Source: Streptomyces sp. Ag109_O5-10 (GTDB lineage Bacteria; Actinomycetota; Actinomycetes; Streptomycetales; Streptomycetaceae). From it: 64,000 nt of DNA. The translations under genes were made by a program, and so were the position numbers. The notes below the pieces were generated by a model. The model was not told the origin of the DNA, ran no database searches, and saw only the letters and a list, made by a program, of their open reading frames with translations. The stretch spans positions 2,046,001 to 2,110,000 of the forward strand of contig NZ_FNTQ01000001.1 of the NCBI RefSeq assembly GCF_900105755.1, given 5' to 3'. This document shows positions 35,046 through 44,215 of the stretch, one piece after another (the first letter of the stretch is position 1; every line of letters begins with the position of its first letter).

Positions 35046-35408
35046 CTACCGCACCGCGTATCCCGGCACGGAAGGCCAGCGCACGGTCAGGACGACAGAC
35101 TCCTCCTCCGCGAACCAGGAGTGGTCGACCCCCTGGCCCCAGACGACGTAGTCGCCCTGCTCCTCGAGGAGCACGCTGCGGCCGGGGAACTCCATGCGGA
35201 AGCGGCCCGTGACCAGGACCAGGAGCGCTGTGCGCACTTCGCCCCGCACCCACTGGGTGCGCTGTTCGCCGCGCGCGTGGACGCCCCACTTGACCTCGAC
35301 CGCCTGGCTGTGCCGGGGGTCGTCGGGCTCCTTGAAGTGCCCGAGCAGCCATCCCCGGTCCAGTGCCGCGTCCTTGCCCGCCTTGCCCACGTACACGCTG
35401 TCCGCCAT
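35046..35408 (-). CDS. Small cupin-like protein
   Basis: 120 residues. A single beta-barrel-like domain: KWGVHARGEQRTQW, LLVLVTGRFRMEFPG, LEEQGDYVVWGQGVDHSWFAEEES fit the two cupin motifs (glycine turns and a HSW histidine). Proteins of this length occur widely in actinobacteria as small-molecule or metal binding proteins of unknown role. The start is ATG 35408; TAGCGT lies eight bases before it, so it may be nearly leaderless. It is followed upstream by the glycosyltransferase gene in the same direction (62-base gap). Confidence 0.65.
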   Translation of the reverse strand: MADSVYVGKAGKDAALDRGWLLGHFKEPDDPRHSQAVEVKWGVHARGEQRTQWVRGEVRTALLVLVTGRFRMEFPGRSVLLEEQGDYVVWGQGVDHSWFAEEESVVLTVRWPSVPGYAVR

Positions 35409-35470
35409 GCGTCCGAACGCTAACAGCCGGCCGTCGGGGCGGTCGGGCGAAGTAGCCGGGCGGGCGCCGC

Positions 35471-36676
35471 TCAGCGGAGCGTGGCGAGGAGCAGGTTCGC
35501 GGCCGTCTCCGCTCCGTCGGTGCGGAGGCCGGCGGCCAGTGCCCCGGCCCGCGCCCGCGTCTCGGGGGCGAGGGCCGTCTTGAAGGCGAGGCGCAGCGTG
35601 TCGGCGGCCGGATCCGGTTCGTCCAGTGCCGCGCCGATCTCCAGGTCCGCCACCCGGCGCGCCCAGTACGGGTTGTCCGCCAGCCGGAGGGGCACCACCA
35701 CCTGGGGCACGCCCGCCCTGGCTGCCGTCAGTGTCGTGCCCGCGCCGCCGTGGTGCACCACGGCGGCCGTCCTGGGGAACAGACGCTGGTGGCTGACCTC
35801 GCCGACGGCGAGGCAGTCGTCCCGGACCTCGGGCAGGGCCAGGTCCGCCCAGCCCCGGGAGACGAGCACCCGGTACCCCTGGGCGAGGCTCGCCTCGACG
35901 GCCCTGCGGGCGATGTCCGGCGACGGGCTGATGCTGCCGAACCCGACGTAGACCGGCGGCTCCCCCGCGTCCAGGAACGCCATCAGGTCGGCCGGGAGCG
36001 GGCGTTCGTCCGGCAGGGTCCAGGCACCCGTCTGCACGACGTCGAGGCCGGGGGCCGGCCGCCACGGTCCCAGGACCGGGTCCGCCGCCAGCCACGGCCG
36101 GTCGGTGTAGACGTGGTCGCGTACGTTGTCGACGGGTGGCAGGCCGATCGCTGCCCGGTGGTGGTTGAGCACCTCGCCGAACTGCGCGTCCACCTGGTGG
36201 GCGTCGCGCTCCCACAGCGCGAGGTTGTCGTCCGCCGCCGGCTCGGGCCAGCCCGGTCGCGGTGGCGGGGCGTGGTGGGGCGACGGCAGGTTGACCGCGG
36301 AGTAGCACGCGTAGACGTAGCGGATGCCCGCGGCCTCGGCCACGGAGCGCGCGGCGATCTGTGCCAGGCCGGCCGCCACCAGCACGTCGCAGCCGGCGGC
36401 CGCCGCGGGGAAGACGTCGAACTGCGTGGCGACCATCTCGGTCCGGTGGCGGGACAGTTCCGCCGCTGTCGGCAGACCCGTATCGCGCATCAGTCCCCGC
36501 ACCGGCGGCCCTACCGGCACCAGTTGCACGCCGATCCCGGCGAGCCGCTCCGCGAACTCCGCGTCCGGCGGGGCGCACATGCGCACCTCGGCGCCGAGCG
36601 CCTGTAACCGCACCGCGAGGGCCACCAGCGGTTCGACGTCGCCTCGCGTCCCGTAGGTGGACAACAGCACCCGCAT
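35471..36676 (-). CDS. GT1 family glycosyltransferase (macrolide/glycopeptide type)
   Basis: 401 residues. UGT/GtfE-like fold: N-terminal MRVLLSTYGTRGDVEPLVALAVRL, and the C-terminal nucleotide-sugar site LFPRTAAVVHHGGAGTTLTAA followed by QVVVPLRLADNPYWARRV. Such enzymes attach sugars to natural products or lipids, or inactivate macrolides. ATG 36676 with GAGGG upstream. The divergent neighbour is a nucleotidyltransferase, but no secondary-metabolite core enzyme is near, so the acceptor is open. Confidence 0.87.
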   Translation of the reverse strand: MRVLLSTYGTRGDVEPLVALAVRLQALGAEVRMCAPPDAEFAERLAGIGVQLVPVGPPVRGLMRDTGLPTAAELSRHRTEMVATQFDVFPAAAAGCDVLVAAGLAQIAARSVAEAAGIRYVYACYSAVNLPSPHHAPPPRPGWPEPAADDNLALWERDAHQVDAQFGEVLNHHRAAIGLPPVDNVRDHVYTDRPWLAADPVLGPWRPAPGLDVVQTGAWTLPDERPLPADLMAFLDAGEPPVYVGFGSISPSPDIARRAVEASLAQGYRVLVSRGWADLALPEVRDDCLAVGEVSHQRLFPRTAAVVHHGGAGTTLTAARAGVPQVVVPLRLADNPYWARRVADLEIGAALDEPDPAADTLRLAFKTALAPETRARAGALAAGLRTDGAETAANLLLATLR

Positions 36677-36937
36677 CCAGCGCCCTCTTTCGCTCGGTCT
36701 TCCCTGCGTTGTGGCCCTTACGTGTGTGACACCGGAGGCGGCGGAGGTTCCGCGAGCACCGTGGTGCTGGATACCCAGGCACGTCGTGCTCCATGCGGGC
36801 GCGGTGCGGGCCCTCGCGGGCCGACGGCCGTCTCGCCTGGAGCCGCTCCGGTCATTACGGTGATCGCGAGCATGTCCGCACACAACGGCAAGGCGCGCAA
36901 GGTTCCCCGGTCGACGACAGAATCCGAGAGCCACTCC

Positions 36938-37642
36938 ATGCATCGTTCTTCCGCGCCCGTCCCCGATGTCTCGATCATCCTGCCCTGCGCCGGATTCGGA
37001 ACGCGCTTCAGCGCCCCCTACCCGAAAGAGCTGCACTGTCTGGCCCCCGGGGTCACCGTGCTGGACCGCAGCCTGGAAGCCGTCGTCGCACTGGCCGACA
37101 GCGGCCTCGACGTGCGCGTGGTCGTCGTGTTCGGGCCGCACAAGCTCGACACGGTGGGTTATCTCGCCCGCTATGCCAGGACCCTTCAGATGGTCTTCGT
37201 CTACCAGGACGAGTCGCTCGAACCGGGCCTCGAGGGCGCGATCCGCTCCGGTCTGCCGATGACCCGGGGGCCGGTGGCCCTGGTCCTGCCCGACATCGTC
37301 CTGACCGGGCAGGACAGCGCCGGCAGCCTTCTCGCCGCTCTGCGGTGCGTGACGGTGACGGGGTGGAGCGTGGTGGCCGCCGAAGAGCGGGACCCCGGCA
37401 CGCTGCGGCAGATGGGCGCGCTCGCCGTGGCCGGGGAGGGCGGCGTCCTGACCGTCGGTGCGGCCGCCGACAAACCGGCGGACCCCTCGGGCTTCAACGC
37501 CTTCTGGGGCATGGTGGCGGCGACCGAGGAGGAGGCGCACCGGTTACCCGACGTGGTGGGCAAGGGGGTGGACAGCCCGCTGCCGGGTGCGACCGCTCTC
37601 ATGGTGGAGGGGATCGTCAACTACAACACCTCCGCGGGCTGA
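36938..37642 (+). CDS. Nucleotidyltransferase-like protein (sugar-phosphate NTP transferase fold)
   Basis: 234 residues. Rossmann-like start VSIILPCAGFGTRFSAPYPKEL matches the G-x-G-T-R-F...PKEL signature of nucleotide-sugar pyrophosphorylases; further ALVLPDIVL (metal Asp position) and a final FNAFWGMVA. It would activate a sugar phosphate with NTP, but it is shorter than RmlA (~290). ATG 36938 is chosen; in-frame upstream starts exist. The frame stays open in codon-bias terms after its stop, so the gene may be truncated (see next entry). Divergent from the GT1 glycosyltransferase. Confidence 0.65.
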   Translation: MHRSSAPVPDVSIILPCAGFGTRFSAPYPKELHCLAPGVTVLDRSLEAVVALADSGLDVRVVVVFGPHKLDTVGYLARYARTLQMVFVYQDESLEPGLEGAIRSGLPMTRGPVALVLPDIVLTGQDSAGSLLAALRCVTVTGWSVVAAEERDPGTLRQMGALAVAGEGGVLTVGAAADKPADPSGFNAFWGMVAATEEEAHRLPDVVGKGVDSPLPGATALMVEGIVNYNTSAG

Positions 37643-37935
37643 TCCGTCCCGGTCCGAGGTGTCCTGTACGGCAAGCGGCTCTACGGCCGCCTGGTCCACG
37701 AGGACCCCGGCTCCGTCCGCACCCGGCTGCGGGCGGACCTCGGCCACCAGCGCGGACTCGCCCGGTTCCCGGACAACCGCAACCTGCTCACCCGGTCCCG
37801 GACCACTCCCCGGGCTCCGGGAACGCTCCTGCCGGCTGCCCCGGGCTCCTCGACGGGAGCACCTACGACCGGGACGGCGACGAACCGGCCGATCCGCTGC
37901 GGGTGTCCGGCGATGGTCAAAAGTGCGTCACGTGA
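37643..37935 (+). pseudogene. Coding-like remnant after the nucleotidyltransferase
   Basis: 372 bases to the next gene without an intact ORF. From 37661 the same frame as the previous gene continues for ~45 codons with nearly every third base G or C and plausible protein (LYGRLVHEDPGSVRTRLRADL, RFPDNRNLLTRS), then coding bias moves to another frame (LLDGSTYDRDGDEPADPLRV) ending at 37935. This pattern suggests a decayed gene or a C-terminal part cut off by a stop codon. Family not recognised. Confidence 0.35.
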
Positions 37936-38014
37936 GCGCGGCGGCTGAGCGGGCGGGAGCCGGCCGACGTACTGAAGGGGCAGGTAGACGCGACTCCGAC
38001 GAAGGGCACCTTCC

Positions 38015-38569
38015 TTGATCCCGCGACGCATCGGCCCGAGCCTCGCCCTGGGGCTCGCCTCCGCTCTCCTGCTGGGGGCGTGCGGCTCCTCCAACGGCAC
38101 CGACACCGGCAACGCCGCCCCGGCCGCCCCGGTCACGTCGGCCACCGCGGATCCGGTGACCTCCGCACCGGCCGTCGGCGGCAGCTCCGCGAGCGGGCGG
38201 ACGGCCACGACCGCCGTGGTGACGACCAGGACGGCCCAGGGGCTGGGCAGCATCGTCACCGACGACAAGGGGCTGACCCTCTACCGCTACGACAAGGACG
38301 AGGCGAACCCCTCCAAGTGGACGTGCTCCGGCGCCTGCACCAAGACGTGGCTGCCGGTGATCGTGCCGGAGTCCGTACAGACCTCGGGGGTGGACAAGAG
38401 CCTTCTCGGCACGGTCCACCGCAACGGCCGGACACAGCTCACCCTCGCCGGCTGGCCGCTCTACCGGTACGTCGGCGACACGGCGGCCGGACAGACGAAC
38501 GGCCAGGGGAAGGACGGGGAGTGGCACGCCGTCACTCCCACCGGCCAGAAGTCCACCGTCACGGGCTGA
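38015..38569 (+). CDS. Lipoprotein with secreted-repeat (COG4315/PF03640) domains
   Basis: 184 residues from TTG 38015 (GAAGG upstream). Lipobox LLLGAC at residues ~19-24 after a short signal, Ala/Thr-rich linker, then two secreted repeats: LGSIVTDDKGLTLYRYDKDE ... WTCSGACTKTWLPVI and TVHRNGRTQLTLAGWPLYRYVGD. The family is anchored to the outer face of the membrane; function is unknown, and the two-Cys C-SGAC motif may be redox related. It overlaps the convergent acyltransferase gene by 11 bases. Confidence 0.85.
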   Translation: MIPRRIGPSLALGLASALLLGACGSSNGTDTGNAAPAAPVTSATADPVTSAPAVGGSSASGRTATTAVVTTRTAQGLGSIVTDDKGLTLYRYDKDEANPSKWTCSGACTKTWLPVIVPESVQTSGVDKSLLGTVHRNGRTQLTLAGWPLYRYVGDTAAGQTNGQGKDGEWHAVTPTGQKSTVTG

Positions 38570-39830
38570 TGCCCGGCGAACGGACCGCGGCACCGGAACG
38601 AGCCGCGACAAAGGATTTCCAGGACCTGTTCTTTTTGAATGGAATTTCGAACAACCTGGAGAAGAGCCACGCCGTGCATGTCGAGACCGGCAGACCCACC
38701 GCCAGGGTGAACCAGAACGTGGGCAGTCCCGGCGACACGAAGTGCGGGGCGATGCGGCGTATCACGGCCAGGACGATCGGGAGATGGATCAGGTAGAGGC
38801 TGTAGGAGAAGCTGCCGAGGCCGTGGACGGGACGTGCCGTCAGGAGCCGTAGGAGGAGGGCGGGCTTCCCGGTGGCGACGGCGGCGAGCAGCATCGTCAT
38901 GGCGGGGGCGACGGCGAGGTCGATCCAGAAGTAGTGGTTCACCGTCCAGGCGGAACCGCGGACGGCGCCGAGGACCAGCACCGGCAGGGCGGCCAGGACG
39001 GCGAACCATCCCCACGGCAGTCGCCGCACCCGGTCCGATGCGGTGACGATGCCCGCGCCCGCGACGCCCGCGGCGAACACCGGGGCGAGATGGGGTGCGA
39101 GCCAGTTGTCGCCCTCCACCGGGTTGGCGCCGGGCGCCGTCAGACCGAGGACGACCACCGGGAGTGTCACCGCCGCGGCCAGGACCGCCGCGCCCCAGCG
39201 CCGGCGGACGAGGAGGAGCAGGGGGAAGAGGAGGTAGAGCTCGGCCTCCACCCCTATCGACCAGAACGCGCCGTTCGGCGTCGGGGCGGTGACCATGTCC
39301 TGGGCGACCAGACCGTACACCAGGACCGTCGCACCGGTGGGCGGCCCGAAGTGCGAGGCCGGCACCACGCACCACGAGACCAGCAGGCTCAGGGCCAGCG
39401 CCGCCCAGTACGGCGGCAGGATGCGCCAGGCGCGCCGGCGCAGGAACTCGCCGGCACCGGAGGGCCGCCAGCCGTGCCGCGCCGGGGAGATCGCCAGGGA
39501 GAACCCGGACAGCACGAGGAAGAAGACGACTGCGAGGCGCCCGAACATCAGCCCGCCCAGCCACGGCGGCGCCGAACTGTGCGGATAGCCGGGGAAGGTG
39601 TACAGCCAGCAGTGGAACAGCACGACGTACAGCGCCGCCAGGCCGCGGAGGCCGTCCAGGCCCCGCAGTTGCGCGGGCGCCCGCCGCCGGGGCTCGGGCG
39701 CGTTCCCGTCCCCGGTCCCGGTCTCCTCCCGGCGTGCGGGGACGGCCAGGTCGAGAGCGCTGCCGGTTGGGCGACTCGCATCCACGGAAATGGTTCGGCC
39801 TTCCTGTGACCATCGGCTGCCGCGCGGCAC
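38559..39830 (-). CDS. Acyltransferase 3 family membrane protein (OafA/YrhL type)
   Basis: 423 residues from GTG 39830 (AAAGG five bases upstream; an alternative GTG at 39785). Ten to eleven transmembrane segments with the family's start LRGLDGLRGLAALYVVLFHCW (the RxxR...H catalytic motif), FFLVLSGF and SYSLYLIHLPIV. These enzymes transfer acyl groups, often acetyl, to surface sugars or antibiotics. It stands alone on its strand, near glycosyltransferase and epimerase genes. Convergent 11-base overlap with the lipoprotein gene. Confidence 0.85.
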   Translation of the reverse strand: MPRGSRWSQEGRTISVDASRPTGSALDLAVPARREETGTGDGNAPEPRRRAPAQLRGLDGLRGLAALYVVLFHCWLYTFPGYPHSSAPPWLGGLMFGRLAVVFFLVLSGFSLAISPARHGWRPSGAGEFLRRRAWRILPPYWAALALSLLVSWCVVPASHFGPPTGATVLVYGLVAQDMVTAPTPNGAFWSIGVEAELYLLFPLLLLVRRRWGAAVLAAAVTLPVVVLGLTAPGANPVEGDNWLAPHLAPVFAAGVAGAGIVTASDRVRRLPWGWFAVLAALPVLVLGAVRGSAWTVNHYFWIDLAVAPAMTMLLAAVATGKPALLLRLLTARPVHGLGSFSYSLYLIHLPIVLAVIRRIAPHFVSPGLPTFWFTLAVGLPVSTCTAWLFSRLFEIPFKKNRSWKSFVAARSGAAVRSPGISP

Positions 39831-40209
39831 CGATGCCTTTCGGCGGCACGGAACCGCCCACAGCGACAGGTACGTGGCCCCCGGCCGAGCCGTTCAGCCA
39901 CCGCGCCCGGCCGTCCCCGCCAAGGTCTCCGGGGGCTTCGAGGAGACCCTGCCGGAGCCGGCCCTCTTCGCGCGCGCCGTCCGGGGGCGGCGGCCCGGCG
40001 ACGGCACGTGGTGCGAGGCGCGGACGGTGCGGGACGTCCGGGTCCGCGAGACGGCAACGCCGAGGAACCGGCCCGGGTACCGCAGGCGTTCCCGCCGGTG
40101 CGCCGGTGGAGACCGGGGGCGTCGACCGCGAGGAGCCCTACCGGCGGACGGCGCCTTACGGAGTCGTGACGTGCGGGCGTGGGCGCGTGGTCCGGGGGCC
40201 GCGCGCGCC
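39831..40209. other. Intergenic region with coding-like but broken sequence
   Basis: About 380 bases without an intact gene. One plus-strand frame at ~39925-40085 has strong third-position GC and reads SGGFEETLPEPALFARAV then CEARTVRDVRVRETATP; a second frame (~40105-40175) reads VETGGVDREEPYRRTAPYGVV. No start or domain is seen. Probably a gene remnant; family not recognised. Confidence 0.3.
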
Positions 40210-40215
40210 TAGCGT
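40210..40215 (+). promoter_or_regulatory. -10 hexamer TAGCGT of a leaderless transcript
   Basis: TAGCGT lies six bases before the ATG at 40222, so transcription should start on the A of the start codon. There is no ribosome site. Same layout at 47156, 47251, 57630 and 59059. Confidence 0.5.
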
Positions 40216-40221
40216 GGCCCC

Positions 40222-41211
40222 ATGCGTGTACTGGTCACCGGCGGTGCCGGGTTCATCGGGTCCCATGTCGTCGAGGCGCTGACCGCGCGTGGGCACGAGG
40301 CGGTCGTGTTCGACGTGCGGGACGACCCGGGCGCCGACGTGCGCAGCCCGGTGGCGGTGGGGCGGGCCCTCGCGGGCGTGGACGCGGTCTGCCACCAGGC
40401 CGCGATGGTCGGCCTGGGGGCCGGGTTCGGCGACGCGGCGGAATACGTCTCCCGCAACGACCTCGGCACGGCCGTACTGCTCACCGCGATGGCCGAGGCG
40501 GGGGTGGGCCACCTCGTGCTCGCCGGGTCGATGGTCGTGTACGGGGAGGGGCGGTACGCGTGCCCGCGGCACGGTGTCGTACGGCCCGGGCCGCGCGCGG
40601 TCGCCGATCTGGACGCGGGACGGTTCGAGCCGAACTGCCCGGTGTGCGGGCAGGAGCTGACGCCGGGGCTGGTGGGCGAGGACGCGCCCGTCGATCCGCG
40701 CAACGTGTACGCCACGACCAAGCTGGCCCAGGAGCATCTGGCCGCCGCGTGGGCCCGGTCGACGGGCGGTTCGGCGGTGTCGCTGCGCTACCACAACGTG
40801 TACGGGCCCCGGATGCCGCGCGACACGCCCTACGCGGGCGTCGCCTCCTTCTTCCGTTCCGCGCTGGCCCGGGGCGAGGCGCCCCGGGTGTACGAGGACG
40901 GGCGGCAGCGCCGGGACTTCGTGCACGTCCGGGACGTGGCCGCCGCCAACGTGGCGGCGCTGGAGGCGGGCTCCGCGCCGGGGGTGCTGACCGCGTACAA
41001 CACCGGAAGCGGCGAGCCGCACACCGTCGGCGAGATGGCCCGCGCGCTGGCCGAGGCGCACGGCGGGCCGCTGCCGGTGGTCACCGGGGAGTACCGCCTC
41101 GGCGACGTACGGCACATCACGGCCGACTCCGCCCGGCTGCGGGCCGCGCTGGGGTGGAAGGCCGAGGTCGGGTTCGCCGAGGGGATGCGGGAGTTCGCAC
41201 AGGCGCGGTAG
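40222..41211 (+). CDS. NAD-dependent epimerase/dehydratase (extended SDR) with Cys/His insertion
   Basis: 329 residues. N-terminal NAD site VTGGAGFIGSHVVEAL, catalytic YATTK (Tyr-xxx-Lys) and substrate region YHNVYGPRMPR. An unusual insertion (~residues 110-155) between the Ser region and the Tyr motif holds CPRHGVV and CPVCGQEL, which looks like a small zinc site. Nucleotide-sugar epimerase or dehydratase is the best guess. Leaderless start. It converges with the kinase gene (9-base gap). Confidence 0.85.
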   Translation: MRVLVTGGAGFIGSHVVEALTARGHEAVVFDVRDDPGADVRSPVAVGRALAGVDAVCHQAAMVGLGAGFGDAAEYVSRNDLGTAVLLTAMAEAGVGHLVLAGSMVVYGEGRYACPRHGVVRPGPRAVADLDAGRFEPNCPVCGQELTPGLVGEDAPVDPRNVYATTKLAQEHLAAAWARSTGGSAVSLRYHNVYGPRMPRDTPYAGVASFFRSALARGEAPRVYEDGRQRRDFVHVRDVAAANVAALEAGSAPGVLTAYNTGSGEPHTVGEMARALAEAHGGPLPVVTGEYRLGDVRHITADSARLRAALGWKAEVGFAEGMREFAQAR

Positions 41212-41220
41212 CCACCCGTG

Positions 41221-42333
41221 TCACGGCGCCGCGGGGAGGGTGACCTCGAAGCGGCAGCCGCCGGGGATGTTGTGCACGGTGGCCCGGCCCTGGTGGGCCT
41301 CGACGATCCCGCGCACGATGGCGAGACCGAGGCCCGCCCCGGCCGGCGGGGTCCGGGCGTGGGTGCCGCGCCAGCCGGTGTCGAAGACGCGGGGCAGGTC
41401 CTCGTCGGGGATGCCGCCGCAGCCGTCCGTGACGGACAGGACGACGGCGCCCCCGGCCGACCGTTCGGCGGCGACCGCGACCGTGCCGTCGGGGGGCGTC
41501 CGGCGGATGGCGTTCACCAGCAGGTTGCCCAGCACCCGGCTCATCTCCTTGCCGTCCACCTCGACCGGCACCGGCTCCACCCGGTCGCCGACCAGCCGTA
41601 CCCCGTGCTCCCGGGCCAGCGGATCGACACCGGCGAGGGCGTCGCCGACGAGGTCGTACACCGACATCCGGCTCGGGCTCAGGGCGAGCGTGCCGGCGTG
41701 GATGCGGGAGAGTTCGAAGAGGTCGCCGACCATGTCGTTGAGGCGCTCGACCTCGGTGCGGATCTGCTTGTGGTAGCGGTCGGGGTCGGTGGCGACGCCG
41801 TCCTCCAGGGCCTCCGACATGGCGCGCAGACCGGCCAGCGGGGTGCGCAGGTCGTGCGAGATCCAGGCTACGAGCTCCCGTCGCGAGGTCTCCAGCGCCC
41901 GCTCCCGCTCCCTGGACTCGGCGAGCTTCGCGCTGGTCGCCGCCAGTTCGCGGCTCACCTCCGCCAGTTCGGCGGTGGTCGGGACCGGCGGCGCGGCGAA
42001 GTCGCCGTCCTCGCCGAACGAACGTGCCGCGAGGACGAGTTCACGGCTGCGGGCGACCACCCAGCGGCCCAGTATCAGCGCGGTCGCGAGGGACACCACG
42101 GCCGCCATCGCGACGACCGTCGTCACCACGGACAGGTCGTGCGAGGAGAGGAACATCGCCCAGGCGACCGCCAGGGTGCCGGCGAGCATCGCGACCACGC
42201 CGACGACGGCGACCACCGTGAGGGACGCGGTCAGCGAGCGGCGCCGCAGCAGGCGCAGCGCGGCCGCCCCGAGCAGTCCGGTACCGGCGGCGCCGGCGAA
42301 GGCGTACAGGGCGATGAGGAGGGTGTCGCGCAT
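41221..42333 (-). CDS. Sensor histidine kinase
   Basis: 370 residues. Two or three N-terminal transmembrane helices with almost no external loop, a HAMP-like helix, DHp with VAWISHDLRTPLAGLRAMSEAL and ATPase motifs LLVNAIRRTPPDG, DGCGGIPDEDLPR and GAGLGLAIVRGI. ATG at 42333, one base gap to the regulator stop at 42335. Likely intramembrane sensing. Its target may include the 20-base direct repeats upstream of the regulator. Confidence 0.91.
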   Translation of the reverse strand: MRDTLLIALYAFAGAAGTGLLGAAALRLLRRRSLTASLTVVAVVGVVAMLAGTLAVAWAMFLSSHDLSVVTTVVAMAAVVSLATALILGRWVVARSRELVLAARSFGEDGDFAAPPVPTTAELAEVSRELAATSAKLAESRERERALETSRRELVAWISHDLRTPLAGLRAMSEALEDGVATDPDRYHKQIRTEVERLNDMVGDLFELSRIHAGTLALSPSRMSVYDLVGDALAGVDPLAREHGVRLVGDRVEPVPVEVDGKEMSRVLGNLLVNAIRRTPPDGTVAVAAERSAGGAVVLSVTDGCGGIPDEDLPRVFDTGWRGTHARTPPAGAGLGLAIVRGIVEAHQGRATVHNIPGGCRFEVTLPAAP

Positions 42334-42334
42334 G

Positions 42335-43117
<783 letters not shown>

Positions 43118-43175
43118 GCCTCCACCCTCGCACCGGGCCGTCGCGGGTGTCGCGGCCGGGCCTGGGCCCGGGGTG

Positions 43176-43195
43176 CGACGTCCGCGTTTCGTAAG
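43176..43195. repeat. 20-bp direct repeat, copy 1 (CGACGTCCGCGTTTCGTAAG)
   Basis: Identical to 43234-43253, 58 bases downstream. Copy 1 is followed by AAAC and thus contains the inverted repeat GTTTC-N4-GAAAC. Located between the divergent regulator (start 43117) and the GT2 gene (start 43300). Confidence 0.7.
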
Positions 43196-43233
43196 AAACC
43201 GCGGAGGCGGGGGGCGCCGGTGCCGCCGGGCGC

Positions 43234-43253
43234 CGACGTCCGCGTTTCGTAAG
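43234..43253. repeat. 20-bp direct repeat, copy 2
   Basis: Perfect second copy of the 43176 element, ending 46 bases before the GT2 start. A candidate operator pair for the OmpR-type regulator, able to control both divergent operons. Confidence 0.7.
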
Positions 43254-43299
43254 CAGCCGAAGCCCGGAATGTCCTGTTCGTGTTCGTAGGGTGAGGGCC

Positions 43300-44016
43300 G
43301 TGACCACCTCACCTTCTTCTCCCTCTCCGTCCCCGGCGACGGACGTGGACGTCGTCCTGCCCTGTCTGAACGAGGCGGAGGCGCTGCCCTGGGTGCTCGG
43401 CCGGATCCCGGCGGGCTGGCGGGCCCTCGTGGTGGACAACGGCTCCACCGACGGCTCGGCGGACATCGCCCGGGCGTACGGGGCGACCGTCGTCCACGAG
43501 GCACGGCGCGGCTTCGGCGCGGCGTGCCACGCGGGACTGACCGCGGCGACCGCCGGCATCGTGTGCTTCTGCGACTGCGACGCCTCGCTCGACCCGGGGC
43601 TCCTCGTGCCGTTCGTGCGGGAAGTCCTGGACGGCGAGGCGGACTTGGTGCTCGGCCGGCGGCGTCCCGAGGGGCGGGGCGCGTGGCCCGCGCATGCCCG
43701 CGCGGGGAATCTGGCGCTGGCACGGATGCTGCGGCGCCGCACGGGCCTGCGCCTGCACGACCTCGGTCCGCTGCGGGCGGCTCGCCGTGAGGGGCTGCTC
43801 GCGCTGTCGCTCGACGACCGGCGCAGCGGTTATCCCCTGCAGATGGTCGTTCGCGCCGCCGACGCGGGGTGGCGCATCACCGAGCACGAGGTGGCGTACC
43901 TGCCGCGCACCGGTGCGTCGAAGGTGACGGGGACCTGGCGAGGCACCTTTCAGGCGGTGCGGGACATGAGCCGGGTGCTGAGGGAGCGACCTCGGGTGCC
44001 GGTCGGCGGGGGCTGA
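43300..44016 (+). CDS. GT2 family glycosyltransferase
   Basis: 238 residues from GTG 43300. Short GT-A enzyme: VDVVLPCLNEAEALPWVL, VVDNGSTDGSADIARAYGA, then CFCDCDASLDP (DxD-like metal site), and RRSGYPLQMVVRAADAGWRI. It resembles polyprenol-phosphate sugar transferases lacking membrane segments. TAGGGT seven bases upstream suggests a leaderless start at 43300 rather than 43291. First gene of a cluster with DUF2064 protein and methyltransferase. Confidence 0.85.
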   Translation: MTTSPSSPSPSPATDVDVVLPCLNEAEALPWVLGRIPAGWRALVVDNGSTDGSADIARAYGATVVHEARRGFGAACHAGLTAATAGIVCFCDCDASLDPGLLVPFVREVLDGEADLVLGRRRPEGRGAWPAHARAGNLALARMLRRRTGLRLHDLGPLRAARREGLLALSLDDRRSGYPLQMVVRAADAGWRITEHEVAYLPRTGASKVTGTWRGTFQAVRDMSRVLRERPRVPVGGG

Positions 44017-44024
44017 TCGCGCAG

Positions 44025-44055
44025 TCCCCCCAGCCTTCGGCGGGGGGGTACCCCG
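44025..44055. repeat. Intergenic palindromic repeat CCCCCAGCCTTCGGC-GGGGG-TACCCC, copy 1
   Basis: Hairpin with TTCG-type loop plus a GGGGTACCCC palindrome. A second copy in opposite orientation is at 60905-60934. I recall similar elements as frequent between Streptomyces genes; here it follows the GT2 stop by 8 bases and may end its transcript. Confidence 0.6.
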
Positions 44056-44215
44056 GCGCCCTTACGGGGCGCTACGCCCGCCGCAGCCACTCAGCTGCGG
44101 GCAGGCGTGCCGCAGGGGGGCCACCGGTGGGCGCGGCGGCAGCCGGCCGCGCTGGTGCGCGCCCCCACCCCCGCCCCCAGCCCCCACCCACCCGCGCTCC
44201 CCAAGGAACCCCCGC

